64,000 nt of DNA from Notospermus geniculatus (GCA_002633025.1 NMRB01000096.1:492927-556926), one strand, 5' to 3'; positions 1 to 14,045 are shown, counted from the stretch's first letter. Notes: generated by a model not told the origin, from the letters alone. Numbers and translations are program-made.

Positions 1-363
1 CCAGAGCCAGCAATGCAATTAGGGGGCAGCAAGGACAATGGGATGAAATACTGAGAGGGACAATGGTCACAGCGGCAAACCATCAACCCTCTGTACCACT
101 CTTTTCATCTTCCCCAGGGATGCGGGCTGTATCTTGTCTGTATCTCATTACTTAGTGCAGTTTTCTTGCCAAATATTGCACAATTTCGTCGCAGTTATGT
201 GGTTTTCAATCCAGATGTTTCAATATCAATGACCTTCTAAGACTACCTTGTGGTAATTAGGATTTTTCCACTGATCGACCACCCAGATGATTTTCTTGGA
301 AATGCCAGTGGAGGAACCTTTCAATTTATAAAAGAACCCTTTTCCCCACGTAGTTTGAGCATC

Positions 364-790
364 AGTCCCATAGACCTCTTACCAGGCCCATAGGCCTCTA
401 GTCATCACCACGAGTCAGCTAGGCATCTGTCAGCTAAGCACCAGACCCACAAGCCCCATAGGCCTCTAGTCATCACCACGAGTCAGCTAGGCATCTGTCA
501 GCTAAGCACCAGACCCACAAGCCTCTTGTAATTACTAGGAATCAGCAAGGCATCTGTCAGCTAAGCATCAGGCCCATAGGCCTCTTATCATCACCAGGAG
601 TCAGCAAGGCATCTGTCAGCCGAGCACCAGGCCCATAGGCCTCTTGTCATCACCAGGAATCAGCAAGGCATCTGTCAGCTGAGCTCCCAGCCCATAGGCC
701 TCTTGTCATCACCAGGAATCAGCAAGGCATCTGTCAGCTGAGCAGCAGGCCCACAGGCCTCTTGTCATCACCAGGAATCAGCAATGCCCT
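364..790. repeat. Tandem array A, ~59-bp unit (left arm of inverted pair)
   Basis: About six copies of a unit containing GCATCTGTCAGCT, GGCCCATAGGCCTCT and TCATCACCAGGAATCAG follow each other. The landmark GCATCTGTCAG falls at 423, 491, 550, 609, 668 and 727, so the period is 68 once and then 59. Copies diverge mildly, the leftmost ones most. The unit is the reverse complement of the unit in the array at 1205-1690, so the two arrays face each other. No coding potential is credible here. Confidence 0.93.
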
Positions 791-1204
791 GACTGATGAC
801 AGCGCCACCATCGTGTAAACTCGCATTCCGTTACACTACTTTTCAGTCCCACGCCTGGTTCGTACCGGTAACACTCACACTTCCAGAAATCACAACCGGA
901 CAAGGATAGGGCCTACATCAAGTTATACATGAAAATCTAACCTTTTGCAATATGTGGTCAAGCCGTAATATTACACACCAGTCTGATAAGCGTGAATCAA
1001 TGGCAAAGTGGATAAGAAGATATAACTTCGCGCAAAATAAGTTACATGACATTACAGAAAAACAGCCTCGAGTAGTAAACAAGAAAAAAAGTTCGCCATG
1101 TTTTCAAGCACAGGTCGAGAAACCCTCGAACAGAGATGACACACAACTCCGAGAAGACAGTGTTTGCCTTAGTAGGCCTACGTCTGACAGGCACCTTGGG
1201 CCTG

Positions 1205-1690
1205 AGAACCAGAAACTGCCAATGACAAGGGTGCTCAGCTGACAGATGTCAGTGCCGACGCAAACTGATGACAAGAGGCCTATGGGCCTGGTCCTCAGCT
1301 GACAGGCACCACAGGTGACAACTGCAGATGACAAGAGGAGGACTGGTGCTCAGCTGACAGGCCTCAGACATGTCAGAAGTAACTTCTGCAGATGACAAGA
1401 GGCCCATTTGCCTGGGGCTCAGCTGACAGGCCTCAGAAGTAACTTCTGCAGATGACAAGAGGCCCATTTGCCTGGGGCTCAGCTGACAGGCCCCAGAAGT
1501 GGCTTCTGCAGATGACAAGAGGCCCATGGGCCTGGTGCTCAGCTGACAGGCCTCAGAAGTAACTTATGCAGATGACAAGAGGCCCATCAGTGGTGACTTC
1601 TGCAGATGACCAGAGACCCATTGGGCTGGGGCTCAGCTCTGACAGGAACCAGAGGTGACGTCTGCAGATGACAGGAGGTTCATAGAGTAG
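1205..1690. repeat. Tandem array B, ~60-bp unit (right arm of inverted pair)
   Basis: The landmark GATGACAAGAGG or a near variant occurs at about 1266, 1327, 1391, 1451, 1511, 1571, 1605 and 1667. The period is 60-64 with one short 34-bp step. Each unit carries GGCCTGGTGCTCAGCTGACAGG, which is array A read on the other strand. The short ORFs across this array on the minus strand are simply the repeat translated and should not be annotated as genes. Confidence 0.92.
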
Positions 1691-3602
1691 GTTTACTTAG
1701 CAGAAAACAAACAGCAATGGAAATCATGGAGACATTTCTCTGAAAACACCTGCGGCAGGCAATGTCACATCATATCTTGGAATTCATTTTTAAAAGTAAC
1801 GGCCCAGTACTAATATTTGCAAACCAGTAAAAGTGTCAATTTTTCTAACCGCGGCATAATAGGCTACTCATCACACCCACCACAAGAGAATGTCTTTGTT
1901 TCCTCAAAGCAAAACAAATGATACATGTAATTTCTTCCACCTTCCAGGCATGATGTCATGGGACACGGGCAGACCATCCACAAAAGGAACATTCTCACCT
2001 TACATATATCACTGTACGTACACGTTTTTAGGTGGGCATACCTTTATATTAGGCCCGTGTCTTCATGTCTGTGCCCTCAGGAGGGTAGCTTTTTGAGTTC
2101 ATTAACTATATTTGTCAAACAAACATGGCGTCTCTAAACCGAAATGAATAAACTACAACGTCGAATGAGAGGCAATCCTGTAGATATGATATGGGCCTTC
2201 AGGCAACATTTAGTTCAGAGATACGCAAATAGACGAGACTGCTGATATTTTGGGGATCAAATAGTGATACTTAATGCAGGACAAATAAAGGTCATTTTTG
2301 GCTGCAAAATATGACGTCTTTCTATATATCGTATCTGTAGGCCTACTCTGGTGTCATTGGATACCGGTACCTTTTTACTTATGGATGCCACCTGTGGCAC
2401 ACTGACCACAGGAATGTGGTGGACAGATGTCACCCCACAAGTAACCCATTAGGCATTATCAACAAAATTTTACACCGACAACTCTTTCACAAACACAGAT
2501 TTTTATGCCATACATCCGTCACAATAGCAAAATGCATCGGGCCATCGCCGCAACCAAATCTAGCAAAACATGGCAAAACATGGTGCGGTGATCGGAGACA
2601 GTGAAGGAATGATGCGGCCATTATATCAGGACAAGTCACCACATGCATCAGGAGGTGTTTTATAATCGGTGACAATGGAGGCTGGTGGGGCAGGAGGCGC
2701 TGGACCGTATCATTCAGGTTGGGGAGGGAGAAGCTTCCTGGTTGTAAGCTGTGGAGACTTCCCCAAGTTGGAGAAGGAAACACCTGTCAGGCATAGGAAT
2801 GACACAACAAAAGCCTGGATGTTTGTAATCAGTTGTCCAGCATCAAAATCGTTTGTTCTGAAACGCAACAGGTTGAGAAAGCCGTGGTTACTGACATGAC
2901 TGAAGCCTTGCTTTATAACCCCATGTGGTTAGGAATAATATTGGTTAAGAAAAACTTAGGGAAAACACACTTTTTTGCTCCGGTTAGCATGCCAATCCAT
3001 GTACCGAACTGCTTCAAAAGTTACAGTGCAGCAGAAGTGACCAGTAAATGGTTAAAAGCTAGGCAAACAGTTATGTAAAGCTTTACAACTGGGTCATTAT
3101 GATGACCTTCATTAAGCTTGTCTAGCCACCACTACCAATAAGTGAGGACGGTGCCCATCGTAGATTTCAACAACCCAACAAATAATTTGGTTGTTGAGAA
3201 CAAAGGAACATTAATAATGAACACAACAATTGTATAATTTGATATAAAATGCTGACGAACATTTAATCTGATGAAAACGATACTCTTGCTAATTGTGATA
3301 TCATTAGCTTGGCAAACTTTCCATGAACCAGAGTTGGACCTCACTGAGGGATTTTGGCCCTGACCCGTCGTCCTTTTGTAACCCTTGGCGATGGTAAGAG
3401 CATCAGGGGCTGAAGCTTGGTTTTCTGGGATTGTTATGCATCAATCCATCGGCTTTGAGGTGAAGACAACCCGCTGACGCTCCTGAAAAACAGAAATTGA
3501 CGGTGTTAATGGAGACAGAACTTCTTTTTATGAATTTGGAACTACTAAAATGTCTCCTACAGTATAGGCCTACCCTCGACACCGAATGCAGTCGTATGCA
3601 AT
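1691..3602. other. Anonymous non-coding stretch
   Basis: No recognisable gene, RNA or repeat was found. ORFs here are under 100 codons, overlap on both strands and match no family I recognise. Confidence 0.6.
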
Positions 3603-3770
3603 CAGGCGCGGATCCAAGGGGGGGCGCACCCGCCGCACGCCCCCCCCTTTCGGCCAAAAAATCTTTAAAATCGACCGTGAAATTCTGAAATTTGGAGCAA
3701 ATCATTGAAATTCACCGCAGATTTCAATGTTTCTAGCCCCCTCTTTTCCGAAATCCTGGATCCGTCCCTG
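3603..3770 (+). mobile_element. Short hAT-like MITE with CAGG...CCTG ends
   Basis: The element begins CAGGCGCGGATCCA and ends TGGATCCGTCCCTG, so its ends are imperfect inverted repeats. The interior contains a GC-rich run and AAATTTGGAGCAAATCA. A second copy with the same interior lies in the opposite orientation at 42562-42723, which shows that it is dispersed. It has no coding capacity. CAGG-type ends suggest the hAT superfamily, but a clean 8-bp target duplication is not visible. Confidence 0.7.
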
Positions 3771-6700
3771 GCAATGCCACACACTTGGCGGTTTCCTCAA
3801 ACGTTGGGCTTGTCATAGGTAACAACACTGTACCACTACAGTACCTATACTGATGTGGTATAAAGTACGCAGACAGGGCGTGACAGCTGATGACCCCTCC
3901 TAAAGTGCACTCAATGTCACGAAACTGTGTCAGTTGTGTCTGCTATAATCATCGCGGGAATTCAATGCCATGTCCTAATTAATATGCAATCAGCAGGGTC
4001 ATTTCCGACATACATAAACTCATAAGGACGAGAGAAATAGGGCCTACTGTATATTGATGACTGCTAGCAACATAAGTATCACGCTGGACTTGATCTAACA
4101 CAGTCATGACATGACAGAAATGTACACAATCATGCAGGATAATTGATAGATCTGTAATGCCAAGCTATCCCCCTCATCACCAGCTGGTTTTCCCTCACAC
4201 CAGCCGAAAGAAAACCTAGTGACACTTGTAGTGACCTAGTGACACACCGTCACTGCAGGATCCCCCCACCTGCAATGCTAACATCCAAGACAAATTACGC
4301 CTACAGTGATGAAACTGACGTTATGTAACGGACAAAAAACGAATGGGATTCATCACGACTGGCGGCAGAACACAGAGAGAGCTTTCAGCGCCAATCAAAG
4401 TAATGCAAAGTCACAGAATTTTCTCATCAGCAAACATAACAGTTGTTGTCGGTACATCAACAGGTGGTATAACATGTCTCCAATGTTTAATGACAAATCC
4501 ATCAGTCATCCTTCTTGTCTGACCACTGGTCTTTACGACTTTGTCTTCGGTGAAAAATGGCCAAGAATTATTCTGAAGATGGGTATTATCTAGTCACATC
4601 TAACGGAATCCCGAATTGTATTGTGGGGGTGCGTCTGGTGGGTCAACAGGTCAGGGGGTAACTGGAATGCAGCATCCGACAAGGAAGTTGCACTTGCAGC
4701 AGGGAAACCCTTGTCGCAGTAATGATGATTTCATTGTAGCAACCGCCAGTCCTGTTGTGCACCAGGGGTGTCTTCACGCACCAGTTTTCTTCACTTTGAT
4801 GGCAGGATCTCATAGGAGGCAGGAGCTGCTGAAAAAGAAACCATTTCTATAGACTGTCCTGGTGATGACAACAGCAGCAGTCCCTAAGAAGCTCTTTGGA
4901 GCCAACAACTCATCCACTAGCATGAATAAGTGTCTTGCCTAAGGACCTAAACAGACAAGAATCACCACACAGATTCTCCAGTAATCCTGTCTTAACCAAG
5001 CTTTTTAAGATGCAAAATAGGGAGGGGTTTATGAAAATGATGGATTTAGACCAATATTTCTTCAAACACGATTCTGGTAATTCTAGACAAATTATCTGCC
5101 TTGGGGCGAAGTATTCAAACTTTATGACGATGTCAGGAATGTTTTCTGGTACTCTTCAGCTCATGATTTGAATTTTTGCTGTAATTTTTGGCAGATTTCC
5201 ATAAATTTCAATGACCGACCTGTGGCGACAGCGTCTGCAAAACAAAAAACGCGACATTTTCTAAAACTGCCGACTATTTTTGGCTTATCTTCAGGAGGGA
5301 GTTCTGTCAGACACATTTATCCTCTTTGGTTGCCATGGATACGCCTCCATTTTTATTCCGGTGTTTGCTCAACGCAGATCACGTCCATCTTCTTCAACTT
5401 TTCAATGAGATTATCTTCCAGTTCCTTTTTTTATTTTTGTCTTCCTGAAAAGTTAAAATTAAACTGACGCTAACGGTGAACTTTTGAACCAGCAGCTCTG
5501 AAAAAAGAAGTAACGCTGTCACGCTATGGGTTCAAAATAACAGAATTCTTCGTAATTTCTCTGATTCTGAAAGCTAATTCAAGCCAACAGCATACTTACC
5601 AAGTTTCCTTTTCTTTCAAATTGAGGATCTTAGGAATTAAGTTATCTGCATACAGAGGGCAACACTACAGAATACAATAACAGATCAGTCTACATTTTGA
5701 TCACGTTGATGACTGCCATCAAATATAACTGAAATATTTTATCATCAATACCCTATACCAAAATGTCACACTCGGCAGAAGCAGGTGCCTATGGTGAGGT
5801 CAGATCTGGGCGTTTAACTATCGCTAAACATGTACAATATTAAATTTAATATCTGACCTCAGATCTGACCTCATATTATAACGAGTAAATGCCCCCTAAA
5901 ATGCGACCAAATTTGGAGCAAATGCCACATATATTATGTATTCCTTGATTAAAATATCCATTTAACCCTTACGGCGACCTCAAAACTCCCGTGACGGTAC
6001 CTTGGCTACTTAACCACAGGAGTTATCACTGGGAATCCCAGGTGCCACAGAAGTCAGTGGCTACACCCTCACCCATTGGGCCATTTATATCACAATACTT
6101 GAAAACTACTATCAATTTGCTACTATCAGTTACTTATCACAAATATTTCAATAAATAATGATAAAAGTGCATTGTAAATATTTGTTGATGTCAAACACTC
6201 GTAAAACATGGGAAGACAGGATAGTATCAAAGTATGACGTCAATGCTTCACGTTTGCAGAGGTCAGAATTGATACCCCAGTACTTCAATGCATTGGTCCA
6301 CTTTGGTTCATGGTTCGCTGGTCCGGAATGAAGTGTCAGGAAATAGCATTAAATACCTTCTGTCAAAGAGAAATTACAATGGACTGCAGTTTGAAGAAAT
6401 CTAAGTAGCAATGGTGCTGAAAGCTTTGGTAATGATTTATTGTGTGTATTAAATGGGTATTATTATGGACTTTGGCACAGGTTTTCTGACAAAACAAATG
6501 TAGTTTGCGCCTTAAGATGGACACGTCATGATCAGCATATAACAAACTGGAGAATTGAAGAGCTAGCTGCAGTAGCACTGCACAAGCTGGAGTTGGGAGA
6601 ACCAATGCAGTGTCAACCTCAACCAGCTTTTTTGGTTCTATTCTAGACCAAACTGGACAAGTTCTCCATTCAAGATCGCAAAAGACGCAATAAGATGCAG

Positions 6701-9700
6701 ACGATCAGCAGCAACTCCCTAAAGATGTTGGGCATCATCCAGACAGTCTCAATTTATCTTCACAACCAGCATGAAACAACCTGAAATTAGAAGGCAGACG
6801 CAGGTTAATGATAGTCATCGGGTTGATCCCCTCGAGAAGGTGACACGTTCTCCCACGGGAGGCAGCTTGTCGATCAAGGACCCCTCACACTAACGGTCAA
6901 GGCTTAAAGGTGACTGAATGGTCAGTGCTAAGCCTAGCCAAATTCTAGGCCTAACCCGTCCATGATAGAAAATGCTAACCCCTTCTATGCCTAAATGTAG
7001 GACTGACCGAAAAAGTCTGAAGATCTGCAATCACAACCTTTGCTTTCATGAGAGCAGGCCTACTGCTGCCACCTACCCGTTGATCAACGCATTACTCATC
7101 TTTCAGCTCTCGGGCTTCAGGATAGCCAAGAGACCAGACAATCCGAGCCAATCCACCCAGGTAAAGAGTCTCCTCCATCCACGCCATGCAGGTCACAATC
7201 CAACCCACTAGGCATTTAAATCCCATTTAAATGCCTTCCTCTTTGAATACCCCTGATCCAGTTATGTCACCCAGCCATCAGGATATTTGTCTAGCATCTT
7301 TCAACTTGAGTGAATTTGAAAGGGGGAACCCTGGGTTGCCCAGCAATGACACAAAACCCATTGAATATCACAGATTTAAAGGGAAAGGTTTGAATAGGAC
7401 TGGTTCTTTTGAAGAAGCATGCAGATTTGCCGAGGGCTATAGATCACATTGTACTCTGTCAAGGAATGCCAAGAAGGCTGCACTTGGGGGCGGTGGCATT
7501 TTTTTAGTCAAGCAGTGCGTGGATGCTGATATTATCTACATTAACTCTTTCATGTCCACTAGATACTGCACCTGAAAACGTTCGATGGTATCAAACAAAC
7601 AGGTGTAAGGTCAGTTGGCTCCAGCCGTAAGTCAGTTCCACTCACCGCATGACTTCGTGGCGGCAACTTTTGGATAAGAACTGCATCTTTTGCAACGAAC
7701 ATGTTCAAAAACCTGGATCTCCAGGTCAACTGATTCCCTGCCCTTTCACCATGCAAAAGCAATAGGGGTGGAAGATGGACCAGTAATAGGCCTACAGAGC
7801 TGCAAGTACTTCTAGGTCCTTGTGAAGGTCGTGGAAATCTAATGTGAAATGAAAAATAAATGTCATTCATAAATACAGGAGGAAACTGGAGTCCCCAGAA
7901 AAAGGCATGCGGTTTGGTGGACTCGGACTTTTATCATGAGACCATGGAAACAGCAGCAGCGAGTTGAATCCAGAGATCAGCACTGATGTCACTGCACCCT
8001 TTTCGAAAAAGGGCACATAGCATGGTACTTGTCCAAACCTAAGTTGAAATCTCATCCAAATATCCAACAAGTGTTATCAGATATTCTTTCTGAAATCATT
8101 GACGGAGCGTCATGATCAGTTGAGTCGTGACATCAATCCCCATCCTTCACATACCAGCAAACAAAGGGTGTGTTGGCAAAAGGGATGAAGAAGGGTTCTC
8201 AAGGAATCAGGTCGGACATGGTCTGACCTAATGTGCTGCACTGTGACTGTAGGGGATGCCTTTTATTTGCATATAGTCTTTACAAAGAGCATGACCTTGT
8301 TTGGACAAATTGAATGGGACTGGCTAAGAATCTGCATGTTTGCATTGTGTTGCCTAATTCCATTAGGCCAAGTGAAAACAATATTTGACCAAGATGGTCA
8401 AACGTAGCTATGGAATGAACTTACTGTCATAATCTCCTCTCACCATCCGTGCTGCCATCTACACTTCGGCCCCGACCGTCAGTAAGACTTGCGTCTGATG
8501 CGCTTTGCCCTGGCCAGAAGATTTTTGACGATCTCCTGGCGGACAAGTTTGATGGGTGTGGCCCTCCCTTTCAGGTTTGATTGAAACAGTGCGTGTACCG
8601 TGTACCGGGTACCCTTAAAACCAGAATCTGGAACTGTAGGCCTATAAGAATATCGGTTTCAGGGAATTGGTTTCAGATCAAACTTGGACGAATTGTCAGT
8701 ATAATTCCTCCAAGGATCAAATGAGTTAGCCTACCACCTGGCAACACTACAGCTAGCTTCCAGCACTAATACTGTGGTCAAAGGGGCAAAAGTGTTAATC
8801 GTATCAGTGGTGATTAACTTAGCACGGCACGTTACCAATACCAGTGTGAAATCACTTTATTATAGGCCTACTGGCATTCAGACAGACGGGAACCCCGACC
8901 CATAACAACAGCAGTGCCAACTGAAAGGGCGTCAGACCATGACTTAAAGGGGAAATGAGCAAAGGTATGATTGATGTATAAACAAATTACATTGTCTTCA
9001 TCATCGAGGTGTAGTAGTTATTCACAGCGTAAACAATGATTTAATTGGGGTGAAAATAAACCTATTAAACAGTAGGCCTACTGCAATGTCAGGGTAGCAA
9101 CATTTTGTACTGTTTTCAGTGTGTTTTTGACCAATGCTTCAAGAAAGTCGCAACTGTATAAAGAATGATTTTGTTGTTTATTTGTGAGAACATGAAGGAA
9201 CCAACACTGAAGAATCAAATATATTTTCTCAGAGCAGTCCCTGACCTGTCAGTCGAGTCCAACAGGCAAGCCTCTTTCCAGTGACACCGGGCTAGGCCCC
9301 CTATACGCCACCAAATGTGATCGTGGAGGAATTATACTTGACAAGTGTAATTCCTCCAAGATGTGATGAAGGACTTCACTCTGATGTCCGCACATGTCAA
9401 AATTTGACATAACACCAAGTGATGTTGACACAATATAACTGCTCACACCGTCATTACATAATTATGGATATATTGACGTAATATGTAGAAGTGCCCACCA
9501 GTCACATTAATGGTCAGACGATGTGCAGAAATTTGCATATCAAAAGAAGAAGTAGTGCCCTGCTTTATTTCGCTGGGATGGCCTGACTTTGATTACTAAC
9601 TTTTGGAAAGATTAACTGCAATTGTAATGAATGATTGATATAACTGACGAGCCAAGGCCAAGGGATTGCTTTCAATGAATTTACAAGTGTAAAAAAATTC

Positions 9701-12555
9701 ATTTGAGGTCAAGAGATCTGAGGTGGCACTACGCAATGCCCTCCCCCCAAAAATCGGAAGTCACATTTCTCGTGAAGATGATAATTGGTCTGAAAAAGCT
9801 CCCCCCTGAGGCCCTCACGACTAATACCCCCAAAATCAATGGAGGTTTGGTTTGAGATGTAACAGAACAATGCACACCAAGAGACAACAAGCTTGGGAGA
9901 CGCTGACACACAAAGGACCCTCATGGGAGCCAAAATTCACCTCCATCTAACACAATGGCCACCCAAACTTCCTTGACCAAAGTCAACTAAATTCTTTTAG
10001 TGTACCTCCTTAAAACCACAGATTAACAAATGCTTTTGTTCCTGCAGTTAGATGTTAGATTGGCGTCCTAGAATTTACAGCCTTTCACTACCTTTGATCC
10101 CAAGTGCTCAATTGTGTAAGGAAAGGTCTCCAATCTCTGGTCTGTTTGAATTGCAAAGGCTTTAACCAACCCTTGGGATTAAACAAACAAAAGTTAATGA
10201 GCCTATTCTTTGCAAATGTCTGATCAGCTTTTGTGACTTTTGTGCCTGTTTTGTGATGCTGAACGAATATCAATGGTTTGGCTGGAAAAAAACTAATTTG
10301 GTTAGATCATGAATAGTCCTGATTAATATGTGCGTGAAAAAATTGGCGCAAGTTTTTGTTTCCAAGAAGTCAAGATTGGAAGATGGAAGTGGAGGGGGAT
10401 TTGTATTGTTTCTGAGAGGTGCCGAGTTTGTTATTTGTGAGACGAGTGACTTTGTTCTTTATTCGGTTTGAAGTGCTCTATTCCGTCTTTTTGAGTACCC
10501 TACCATCATGAGTATTCCGAGTGGAGGGCTCAGGCAGCGCATTCTGCAAAACTGATACTGAATAAAGTAATGTGGCTTCACTGGCATACATCTGATAATG
10601 ATATCTTGCTTACCAATGTTCATCCCTGATTAATCTGACATATTAATCTGGTTTGGAAGGTTACAGAGAGTTAAACTAAATCGAAAACTCATCTTCAACT
10701 TGTGTTTGTTGTCTGTAAAGTAAGGGTGTCCTCCTGGCAGAGGTGTCCGTTTAGAGAGGTGAGGCAGAGATGTTTGATAACAACTTCAGGGTTTCACCTC
10801 AGATAACCCTCCAACCACGCCACATATCGACCAGGAACTACTTTCAGAAACCTTGATGTAAACAAGCGGGAGCTGGCATATGTTCAAGAACCCAGGGTTT
10901 GTAAACAGGAGAGTCATCAGAGGACAGCCTGGCATAAAAATGGAAAAGTATTGATCTCTCCTAATCAATTGGAATTGATAAGGAGGTCAGTATTGATATA
11001 AAGGGGACTCTTCGCCAATTTCTAATCAAACAGGTGTCATGGTTTCACAAGGCATTTAGCGTCAGCAGGAGTTAGGAATGTGTATAGCAGTCTGCCTGTA
11101 ACATCCTGAGAATCTCGGGTCATTTACGGTCGACGCCTCCCTCAGAAACAGAGCGGTATGAAGACCCTCGGTGAGGGGATGCTGCCTGTAACATCGTGAT
11201 GATGTCAGGTCAGCATAACCCCAGCCCCGTCCAAAAACTCGATTTTGGAGGGAATCGCTGGAGAATATGATTATGGAAATTGAGGGCTGAACAATTCAAC
11301 AGTAGTGGCCTTTTGAACGATTTTCAAACCAGCGCTGAGCCAAAATTACCCAAGACCAGGAAGAATCAGTGGAGTGAATATCCTGCCAAAGAGGAAAGAA
11401 TGGCACTAAGACATCTGAGGGACATCAAAATGTCACCAAAATGTCAGAATGATAACGGGTGTTCACCGACGCTGATCATGTTCATTGTTACGGGTGTGAA
11501 AATGTTGCTATGGATTCCCGCCAGTGATGTGAAAGTGAAACCAGTGTATACGAACGTCTCGCGGCACTTTCTATTTACAAACTCACAGCCTCTCATTGTT
11601 AGGACTCAAAGCTGAGCAGCACCGTTGCTGCTCTCTCGAAGTTGTAAATCCAACTAGATTTTCCGGTAATTAAACACAAGGATGATTTAGCGGTTTTATT
11701 CCGCAGATCGTAATTGTCTCTTAGAGGTTTCGCTTTCGACGCTGAGTAGCGTGGTTACAAGGAGCGGTAAAATGCAAAGCAACAAGTGGTTTCTCATGTT
11801 TCTCACAGCCCCTAAATATGACATGGAGCGGTACAAGGTAAAGAATTGATCCTTGCAACAAGTGGCAAGCCACAGGGTGCAGAAATGTCCAAACAAATTC
11901 TCCCACACAACTCAGGATGCTGTCTCTGATGTTGCTCAACATAGCGAGAAATTCAAATCTCTCTCCAAAGCCAAGTACCTTACACAACAAGAAATAGGAG
12001 GCAATTTTAGGAAATTAGGGCTTAAATGTGACAGCGACAGCGTCCTGGCATTGATACCCTAGCAGACGTTATGTAATTACGCCAATTAGAAACAAGAAGT
12101 CCTATTTCCACCCCCTTATCAGTTGGCTTTTGTTCCTTATCTTTCTTCGTGAATGTCACCATATTTTATTGTCGAGTCCCCCATATTTAACCGTCAAGTT
12201 TGCTGTTGGGAAGCCAATTGAAGTCGGGGTCAACAGGTTACCAGGGGTGCAAGCATCAAGGGTTGCTCCCCAGGGGGTGAAAATTCAAGGGATGGCTTTG
12301 TAGGGGTTGTTCACAAGGGACACAGGTCGTGCTAGTTTGCCAGCATGAGGCTGGTAAAATGAACACAGGTGTGATGTCAGGCAACAGGTATAAACCCACA
12401 TGGTTTCCCCACCTGGTCGAAGCCTCCACTTGACCACTAAAAAATTGATTCCCACTGGACTCACTAGGCCTATTTGAACTCAAGTGCAATGTACACAAAT
12501 GAAAATTTGGGTGTTTGTCAACAAATCATTGCTGTTGGATGAACTGCCCTCTGCT
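3771..12555. other. Long anonymous stretch without recognised genes
   Basis: Nearly 9 kb with no ORF resembling a known protein family and no chain of splice-compatible exons that I could recognise. Scattered TAGGCCTA motifs and short palindromes such as GGAGGAATT...AATTCCTCC (about 9326-9358) are present. A distal regulatory or intronic role for an off-window gene cannot be excluded. Confidence 0.55.
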
Positions 12556-12765
12556 CTCAGAGTGGTGCAGTGGGAACATTGGCGCCTATCACTGCTGAGG
12601 TTCTGGGTTCGATCCCCGGCATATCTTGCTTTCCATGTGTTAGAGAAAGGCCCACTCTATTATTTGCCAATGCAGTTTCCGCCGGGGATTCCAGTTTCCT
12701 GCTGCTGTACATCAGAAATCTGCCATATGTTGTCTATCGAGCTGAAAATGCCATATTTGGTGGTC
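12556..12765 (+). mobile_element. tRNA-derived SINE
   Basis: An A-box-like AGTGGTGCAGTGGG at about 12560 is followed 45 bp later by a consensus B box, GGGTTCGATCC (12605-12615). This is the internal RNA polymerase III promoter of a tRNA head. The body continues for about 150 bp without folding as a full tRNA. The 164-aa ORF at 12484-12978 runs through this element and is therefore not a credible gene. Confidence 0.7.
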
Positions 12766-13965
12766 AGCTCTCCATCCAATAATTTTTGTTGCCAAGGAGT
12801 CAAAATGAAGCAAGCAAGGGTCTGCAACAAACATGGACCAACTGCCAGAGAATGGCCTTTTCCTCAGTTCCAACTCGGAGGAATCAGGTTTTATTCCTCC
12901 AAGGTTCCAACATCCAGAGAAAGCTGTGCCGATTACCTAAGAGACTATAATAATCAGTTTGAGACAATATATTTTTAGTCCCAACACAATGTGGTATTCC
13001 TGGTCGCTATTCATCAAGTAGGAAACTTTTTAAATAGCTCAGAGGTGAATGTTCGGATGACAGGGTTTCAAATCATGTCCAGACACGAATGTTTTCTCGT
13101 GTCAAACATCCCTCCCACCTGTGACAAGTTAAATCACAAGTCAGGTGCCAGGACAGACAATCGATGTGAATGGAACTCCTGAATGTTACCAGAACTGCTG
13201 CAACCAAATCCAGCTTTGTGCAGAAGGGTGTTACTGTCAGTCTCATTGCCAGGGTTGTCCCATGGACAAGAGTCGCCCCTTCTCCATGGATTAATACGTT
13301 TGGTGGAGGCTTGAATGTTTTGAAGAAACCTGAGGGTGATACCAAAGATTCTGGGGAAGTAACTGAAGACATGTCAGTTCCAACTGGCCAAAACTGAGAA
13401 CAGCACCTTCGCTCACGACCAACAGATGGCAGCACCACACAGTGAAGGAGTTGCTCCAACATTGCAAATCAAGGCATTTAGCAAATACCGGGGCAAATAC
13501 ATTCATATGAACAGTAAAACTGGCATCAACGTTTGCAAATCATGGTTGTACCCTAACAATATTAGGCAGTCTTGGACCAGCAAACGATGATGAACCATTA
13601 AGATACAATCCATTGGCTGGTACTGGTGTAACATCTGCCAATGTTCCCCATTTTTCAGTGTTTCTTCGTTGTATTGGAAAAATAGTGTCAATTGACAGCC
13701 AGAGAGACCATGAGTCTTCAGTAGGACAGTTCAAATGAGGGGGGAACATTCACACACAAAAATGCTGACAGATCTTACACCAGTACTTCACAAAGCAAAA
13801 GCATTCAAACAAGATTTGTATCCAGGGCCCACATTCATGAAACTTTGCAAGCTTAGTTGGTTGCTAGTTGTGTACCTTGTGGCCTGTACAAACTGGGTAA
13901 TTTAGTTAAGTAACTAAGCCCATTACGGTTTTATGAATATGGGCCCAGGATTCCAATCTGGCCAC

Positions 13966-14045
13966 CTGGGAGGATAAACAATATGAAATAGAAATCGGGT
14001 TTCTAAGGTGAAAGACATTGCTTCCTACCAGAATCGAACCCAGAG
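13966..14045 (-). mobile_element. SINE fragment (tRNA-like head)
   Basis: The stretch GGGTTTCTAAGGTGAAAGACAT followed by GCTTCCTACCAGAATCGAACCC is repeated nearly word for word at 31715-31775. The AATCGAACCC part is a reverse-strand B box. Downstream, GGAGGATAAACAGATATT is repeated three times, a small local tandem expansion. Confidence 0.55.

Larger units (their letters stand above)
364..1690. mobile_element. Putative foldback-type element (inverted tandem-repeat arms)
   Basis: Two long arms built of the same tandem unit lie in opposite orientation around a unique centre of roughly 415 bp (about 790-1205). Long terminal inverted repeats made of internal tandem repeats are the hallmark of foldback (FB/Galileo-like) DNA transposons. 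The centre shows no transposase ORF, only a 96-aa ORF of no recognisable family, so this would be a non-autonomous copy. No target-site duplication could be delimited, so the mobile interpretation is inference from structure alone. A satellite inversion is the alternative. Confidence 0.5.

Noticed and set aside
1104-1527. Cys/Leu/Ser-rich repetitive minus-strand ORFs resembling a repeat protein
   Set aside because: They are translations of the 60-bp tandem array. Copies shift frame when the unit length is not a multiple of three (61, 64, 34).
12484-12978. 164-codon plus-strand ORF
   Set aside because: It runs through a tRNA-derived SINE and has no recognisable domain or splice context.
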